NCBI GenBank assembly: GCA_020205615.1
Contig: CM035151.1
Location: 10,626,565 to 10,690,564 of the forward strand
From: Panax quinquefolius
Lineage: Eukaryota; Streptophyta; Magnoliopsida; Apiales; Araliaceae
Direction: 5' to 3'
DNA length: 64,000 bases
Shown in pieces: positions 57,812 to 64,000 of this stretch; the stretch's first letter is position 1, and each line of letters begins with the position of its first letter. Made by a program: the position numbers and the translations under genes. Under the pieces are notes generated by a model. The model saw only the letters and a list, made by a program, of their open reading frames with translations, did not search any database and was not told the DNA's origin.

Positions 57812-60532
57812 TGACCTCCCTCTCTTATGAAATTTAGTCCTCGAAATTGGCGTACGTACACAGTGTGTTGAAAAGGTGAGGATACCTCGCTTTCATTTCC
57901 GTTTCCAATTCCCGGTCATTTCTCTATAGCATGATTCCTCCACAAAATTTTAACTTGTGGTATGACCTTTCTTGGCGTGGGACATGCTCCTTCCTATCTA
58001 AGATCTTGACATGTACTCCTCATCGTTAAGTCTTGATTATCTCGTCCGGTTCTAACTTTCGATAACGTGGTTTGGGTCTTTCACATATTTACGAAATACG
58101 GATATATGAAACACATTATGAACACGAGACATACTTTCGAGGTAACGCAGTCTATAGGCTACATTTCCTACTTTCGGTCGAGAATTTGAAATGGACCATA
58201 AATCGTGGATTGAGCTTTCCTCTCTTCCCAAATCTTGTAACTCCCTTCCATGGAGCAACTTCATGACAATACATGATCCCCACACTAAATTCCACGTCCT
58301 TTCGATGAAGATCCGCATAACTCTTTTATCGATCTTGTGCCGGTTTGTATCGTTGTCGAATCATTTGGATCTTTTCCGTGAGTCATACGTCTTAACTTCG
58401 GGTCCTAACAATGTTCTTCACCCACCTCGTCCCAACATATCTTTGGAGAGCGACACTTTCGTCCATATAATGCTTCAAATGGAGCCACACCTATATCTTG
58501 CACGATAAGCTTTGTTGTTGTAGGAGAATTCTACCATGGTAAATACTTATCCCAAGCGCCCTTGAAGTCTAGGACCACGAGTCTTAATAAATCTTGAAGA
58601 GTTTGAATAGTCCTTTCGATTGTCAAAATGGTTTGAGGATGGTATCTTAGCGAACAATAAATAAATCCGTGCCCGTAGCTTTTTGCAAGCTAACCCAAAA
58701 TCTTGAAGTGAATCTTGGGTCACGATCCGAAACTATGGATCTGAGGCATGCCATGCAACCTCACAATCTCATTCACGTCACAACTAGCAGAAGGCGTTCA
58801 GTGAATAAGTCTCCGTGTCGGCAAAAATGAGCGGACTTGGTTAATCTATCAACAATAACCCAAATAGCATTGATGCCTGAAAGCCGTAGGAAGACCCGTA
58901 ACGAAATCCATGGTAATGTGTTCCCACTTCCATTTGGAATCTCAAGTGGTTCTGACGGACCCTTAGGTACTAGATGCTCGCCTTTACTACGTTGACAAGT
59001 TAAACACATTGAGATAAACTTTGCAATCTCTCTTCATATTGTTCCACCAAAATGTATGTCGAAGATCACGATACATTTTAGTACTTCGAGATGGATTGCA
59101 AATGGTGTATTGTGTGCCTCCATCATAATCTTGTACTTCAAATCGAGTCGTTAGGAACACAAAGTCTAGAGTGGACTCAAGTATTCCTTCTTCATCAATT
59201 CTCTTCTTAGGAATAGCTCCTTCTTGTACTTTCTTCTTCATACGCATCGACTCCGGGTGGTGGCTTGAGCGACCTTAACTTTTCTATTAAAGTTGGCTCT
59301 GTCGTTATACTTGACATCATCGCTTTTCGTTCCGCATATGATCTTCTACTCAATGCGTCGGCTACCACTACGTTCGCTTTTACGGGATGGTATTGAATAG
59401 TGTGGTCGTAGTCTTTCAATAGTTCGAGCCAGCGTCATTGCTGCGTGTTGAGTTATTTTGAGTGAAGAAATATTTAAGGCTTTTATGGTGCGAATATATC
59501 TCCACTTTCTCCCCATATAGATAGTGCCTCCATATCTTTAAGCCTTGCAAGCAACGCTTTGCTTGACTCTCTAGATCATGAGTAGGATAATTCCTCTAAT
59601 ACTCTTTAAGTTGTCATGAGGCGCATAGGCTATGACTTTCCCACGTTGCATGAGAACACATCCTAACCCTTTGCGAAGCATCATTGTTGATAACAAATCC
59701 ATCCGAAAACGGATGGTATTGTTAGAAACAGTCTTAAAATAAGTCTCTCTTAAGCTCTTGGAAACTTTTCTCGCATTCTTCGCTCCAAACGAATTTTGTA
59801 TCCTTAGGAGTTAGGCGAGTTAATGGAGTAGCGATTAGAAAAACCCTTCCACGAATATCCGATAATAACCGGTAAGCCCAAAAGCTACGTACTTGATCCG
59901 AACTTGGTTGCTCTGACTTTGTATTGCTTCAATCTTCACGGATCAACGGATACTCCATGTTTTCGACACCACGTGCCCAAGGAATGCTACTTCCTCAAGC
60001 CGAACTCGCATTTCTTCAATTTGGCATATAGTTTATTTTCACGAAGCCTTTGGAGTACCGAACTCAAATGGTGCTCATGATCTTCACGACTTTTGGAATA
60101 TATAAGGATGTCATCAATAAAGACAACAACAAAGCCGATCCAAATATTCCTTGAATACTCGGTTCATCATATCCATGAAAGCCAGCGGGAGCATTAGTCA
60201 ATCAGAAAGACATGACTAAGAATTCATAATGTCCGTCATAGGGTTCTAAAAGCGGTCTTTGGAATATCCTCGATTCTAATCTTGGTGATGATATCCGAGC
60301 GAAGATCGATTTTTGAAAAGAATTGTGCCACTTGCAATTGGTCAAACAAGTCATCAATACGAGGTGAGGATACCTATTCTTGATGGTGACATGGTTCAAT
60401 TCCAGATAGTCGTACAAAAGTCGCATACTCCGTCTTTCTTCTTTCTGAATAAAACAAGAGCACCCCGAGGAGATGTCTTAGGGCAGAATGAAACCGAGAT
60501 GTCCAACAATTCACATAGTTGGACCTTTAACT
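57812..60532 (-). pseudogene. pol of the second retrotransposon: RT, RNase H, integrase (broken)
   Basis: Read on the minus strand: reverse transcriptase about 60500-59900, RNase H to about 59400, integrase zinc finger and core about 59180-58500, C-terminal tail 58420-57880. The zinc-finger segment ends in a CLTC-type pair. Several indels shift frame between these pieces. The C-terminal tail shows the chromovirus-like RVHNVFH motif followed by a degenerate possible chromodomain. The polypurine tract is eroded (gagagggaggt on the minus strand). Confidence 0.82.
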
Positions 60533-61152
60533 CTGAAGTTCAATAGGAGCCATTCGATATGGGGTTTTAGAAATGGGCTTTGTGCGGTTCAAGATCAATA
60601 AAAATTCAACTTCACGTTACGGGGTGGTAGGAAGTTCTTGGAAATCGTCGGGAAAGTCGATAACAACGAGAATATTATTCAAATTTGGCGTGTCTTTATT
60701 CAAATCCATAACATGGGCTAAGAAAGCTTGACATCCGTTTTTCAATAAGCGAATAGCTTTATGATTAGATATGATGGTGATTGATTTTAATGGTTTAGTT
60801 GCTTGAATTAAATAACAGGGTTGGTTAGGAATATGAAAACTAACAACCTTACGAAAACAATCAATTTTGGCATGATGAATAGTTAACCAATCAATCCCTA
60901 AAATCACATCAAAAGCAAGTATCTTTAAAGAGATAAGGTCAATAGGTAAGGTGATGGTGCCAACTTGAATCAAACAAGATTTATAAGCATGTGGATGTGA
61001 TGAAAGTTTTTCTAACGGAGTTTCCACAGATAGGTCAAAGTCTAATTTCTCCGAGTCAAATTTAAACATTGAGCACATGCGGAGAGATAAATGAATGGGT
61101 ATGCACGGTATCAAGTAAGGTATAAACTTAGAGAATTTATAAATAAACTACC
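60533..61152 (-). pseudogene. Retroviral-type aspartic protease region of the second retrotransposon
   Basis: A frame of 165 codons (61114-60617) shows FDVILGIDWL, typical of the distal part of gypsy proteases, followed by a linker to reverse transcriptase. The active-site Asp-Ser/Thr-Gly triplet is not visible in this frame. The first copy lacks this block: its flanking sequences (gatcacgg and agttaaaggtcc) are directly joined near 9959. Confidence 0.7.
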
Positions 61153-62377
61153 CGTGATCACCTCGTTTGGGTTCCTCGCATTATGACCGATCACAACAAA
61201 CGCTCTTCCGGAATCGTTGACTTTGACTTTTACGGGACGATCTTTTGAGTCACCGTCCCCATTGAACTAGGTTTCGCCATCTTGTCTGATCTCTAGCGAT
61301 ATTTCCTTCATTTCCACAATTATAGCATACCTTGAACTGTTGTGTGGGCGGTTTGATGATATGTCCCTCTTTTCCGCATTTATAGCATATAATGGGTGGT
61401 CGTTCTCCTCCCTTAGAACCAGATTCTTCTTGCGTAACATGTCGTCTTTCACATGGTGGTTGTTAAATCTCCTCTTTTTAAAATCTCCTCTTTGACTCGC
61501 TTCTTCTATTTTCATGGCCATGATTACCACCAGAGTGGTTACCATTTTGTCCGTCTGCTTTCTTTCTCCATTTGGTTATCATTATTACATTGATTTATCT
61601 CTAATGCGATCCTCGGTTATGGTCCTCGGTTGAATATACTCGTTATCTCGCTTCTAACAATTGAGCCACATTAACAATATCTGAATAGAGAAAAATTTAT
61701 GAGAAATGAGATATTGTCGTATCTTGGGTTTCAAACCTCTCGAAACATCCAGCGTCATCGTTCCTCATTCTCCACCAAATGAGGTGCAACACGGATAACT
61801 CTGCAAACTTTGTCTCGTCTTTGAGACACCGTCGTATTGTTTTGTTCTAATCGATGAACTCCACTTCCTTCATATAATGAACACTTTCGGAAAGTATTTG
61901 TCATTAAATTATTTCTGAAATGTCTCCCAAGACATCTTGAGAGTCTTAATTTGGATGGAGTGCGCTTCACAGACTCCCACCAAGATGATGCGCCTCGCCA
62001 CGGAACATAAAGGTGGCGAATGGAACCTTCGTTCTTCCGTGCATCCCAGACATCGAATATCTTGGTAATTTGCTTGACCCATGTTTCCGCCGTGATCGGA
62101 TCGGCTTTCCCTTAAATTCAATGGTCTCAACTCTTTGAAGCTTGGCATGTGACAACCGTGAATTGCTATCATTTCCTCCTGTATTTTGAACACGAGTCTC
62201 CTGCGTCGAATTTGCATGAAGCTGCAAAAAGCTTCTAAACATCCCTCGTTCATCATCTTTCCGTTGGGTGTTGTTGTTCACGGGAGGAACATTGCCCGAC
62301 TGTTGCACGTTCTCCTCGTTGGTGAGTCTGAGCGTCTCCACGGTCTCATTTCCATTGTTAATATTCTCGATCGACAT
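61153..62377 (-). pseudogene. gag of the second retrotransposon (broken)
   Basis: Starts at the ATG at 62377 (minus), in frame for about 138 codons, then changes frame several times. Two zinc-knuckle motifs near 61290-61400 are seen: CYKCGKEGHI, whose last Cys is lost, and CYNCGNEGN, where the His is replaced. Not functional as written. Confidence 0.75.
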
Positions 62378-62549
62378 TCTCAAATCTTGTCGTAAAACAA
62401 GGGTTAATTAAGGAAATCAATATATCACATAATATCCTTATATCTTGACCAACTAAAAAATAAACTTAGGTAGGACACACTTTAGCGAAGGATTTACGTC
62501 TCTCTCTCCCTCTGGTTCTATTCCCGATCTCATGGAGATCATATCCTAA

Positions 62550-62560
62550 GCTCGATACCA
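62550..62560 (-). promoter_or_regulatory. Primer-binding site of the second retrotransposon
   Basis: Minus strand TGGTATCGAGC, two bases from the 5' LTR, the same shortened Met-type site as in the first copy. Confidence 0.7.
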
Positions 62561-62562
62561 AC

Positions 62563-64000
62563 TGTGGCGCCCCCAAAATAGGTATACATCACCTATTACG
62601 AGTTGTCGATACATGAGATGCGAAACAACTACAACTTTATTATTACAATAGTAAAGCTGTGAGTTTGAATACAAATATTATCTTACAGACAATATCTATA
62701 CTCAAATAAATCCTCATCACATTTATTGATACATTATTTTACAAAAATGGTGAGGACAACTAAACAATTCTTTCTAAAACCTTCATTCCATACCCCGACT
62801 AGTACTTCGTATATATATTCGCCTCACGAGAAGAAAAAATGGAACAAAAGGAAAAGGGTGAGCTCAACTAGCCCGATAAAGAATATTATGACTAAGATAA
62901 TATACAACAAATTACCGTTAGTCTTCAATGGGAAAAATCTAATAAAATACAATAGACAACAAATTTTAAATCAATATTACGCAATGAAATAATAATTCAT
63001 TAGAAGAGTTAAGTAGAGAATGCAAACTATTATCCTACATGTATGAATTTAAAAGTTCATCGTCTATCTTTAATCCTGTAACATCAATCGATATACATCT
63101 GGAATCAAATATTCATCTTTGCACTACAGGCCAAAGATATTCATCAGTTAATCAAATGTTCATCTAAACACTGTTCATCTTTGCCTTACTGACGAAAGAT
63201 ATTCTTGAAATCATTCATCTTTTGCACTACTGGGCCAAAGATATTCAATAATATCATCATTTAAGGCCGAGGATGATGAAAATATTTTTAAAGAAACGAA
63301 TCCGAATGAAACAAAATGACAAGGATTAAGGATTAAGGATTAGTACTTTGTTTTATCCATGTTCAAAAATACCTCAAAAATAATCATAGTGGTGTAAAAT
63401 TCAAGAATGATCAAAATATGGTTTCTGATCAAAGCTAGTATCCGAATAGATATTTTGGACAAAAAGAAGAAATTTTATTTTTCGATGAATAGTTATCGTA
63501 TCGTGAATAAGTAACTCAAAGTCACCAAAAGATAGAAATTTCCCAAAAAACATCTTCACGCTTCATGAATAGTACTTCGTGAATAATAACTCATGAATAG
63601 TAACTCGTGAATAAGAACTCATGAATAGTAACTCGTGAATAAGTAACTCATGAATAAGAACTCCAACATGAAAAAGTTCCAAATTTGATAAAAAGTTCCA
63701 ACTAATATTTCAAAGATAATGATATTGAAGAAATAATATCATTTGAGATAAAAATAACATCCACTTACCTCGAAAGATTAGTCTTTAAATTTGGAATCTG
63801 GGATATAGTCTTTGAAGGAACTTGCAGACCGTCTAACAATACTCAAAGTATACTCAAAATACTCACAAGAATACGCTCGATAATATAGAGAGAAAACTTG
63901 ATTTACGGTGTGATTTTCAATTCTAATCTAAGCACCTATTTATAGGAAATTCTTTAGAACACCAAAAGCGAAAATTTAATAAATTAATAATATAATTATA
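62563..64000 (-). repeat. 5' LTR of the second retrotransposon, partial
   Basis: Starts TGTGGCGCCCCC on the plus strand and continues past the window end. TATA box at 63937-63944, short array at 63560-63665 and the three-copy CTTTG...CAAAG motif at about 63110-63245. Confidence 0.92.

Larger units (their letters stand above)
55100..64000 (-). mobile_element. Second Ty3/gypsy chromovirus-type retrotransposon, same family, runs off the window
   Basis: It lies in the opposite orientation to the first copy. The left (3') LTR is 55100-57811, the internal part 57812-62562, and the 5' LTR starts at 62563 and continues past the edge. LTR ends, primer site, gag start, zinc knuckles and pol domains match the first copy. 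The left target-site sequence is atgca (55095-55099); its partner lies outside. Internal length is about 4.75 kb versus 4.16 kb in copy one, mainly because the protease region is kept here. Frames are also broken by many small indels. Confidence 0.92.

Overview
This window is nuclear DNA from a flowering plant, almost certainly a eudicot. The evidence is spliced genes with GT-AG introns, plant-specific gene families, AT-rich intergenic DNA, plant MITEs (small non-autonomous transposons) and Ty3/gypsy chromovirus elements. I cannot name the species.

Layout: 146-4068 (+) is the 3' half of a prolyl-oligopeptidase / protease II-like gene, with three structurally complete MITEs and a plastid trnV-like fragment in its introns. 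5088-15453 is a MITE split by a 9.6-kb LTR retrotransposon (5779-15426, +). 15457-22194 is intergenic DNA with decayed transposons and a Mutator-like element with a near-perfect 9-bp target duplication (19817-21359). 22422-24179 (+) is an intronless, secreted LRR protein gene. It converges on 24716-26067 (-), an eight-exon HMGB6-like HMG-box gene. 26658-27855 is a Mutator-like element filled with a strange T-run/A-run array. 30218-30522 is a broken SUMO-like gene. 31798-33305 is another Mutator-like element, possibly carrying gene-derived sequence. 35832-37355 (-) is an ASPG2-type aspartic protease gene. 42.6-44.3 kb is a long inverted-repeat element carrying an intronless cyclophilin fragment. 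45095-51247 (-) is a ten-exon TIM50 gene with an upstream 5'UTR exon. 51911-64000 is retrotransposon territory: a diverged LTR, minisatellites, TA microsatellites, and a second copy (-) of the first element's family running off the right edge.

The host genes look like unrelated, individually regulated housekeeping or development/stress genes: peptide hydrolysis, extracellular LRR recognition, chromatin architecture, extracellular or vacuolar proteolysis, and mitochondrial protein import. There is no operon-like or clustered pathway. I found no RNA gene that looks functional, no CRISPR array and no prokaryote-like system. The most unusual things are the T/A-tract Mutator-like element, the cyclophilin capture, the SUMO-like relic with an altered C-terminus, and a clustered pattern of differences between LTR copies that could be a consensus artefact in methylated DNA. 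All calls were made by eye; exon borders come from splice motifs plus frame continuity, not transcripts.
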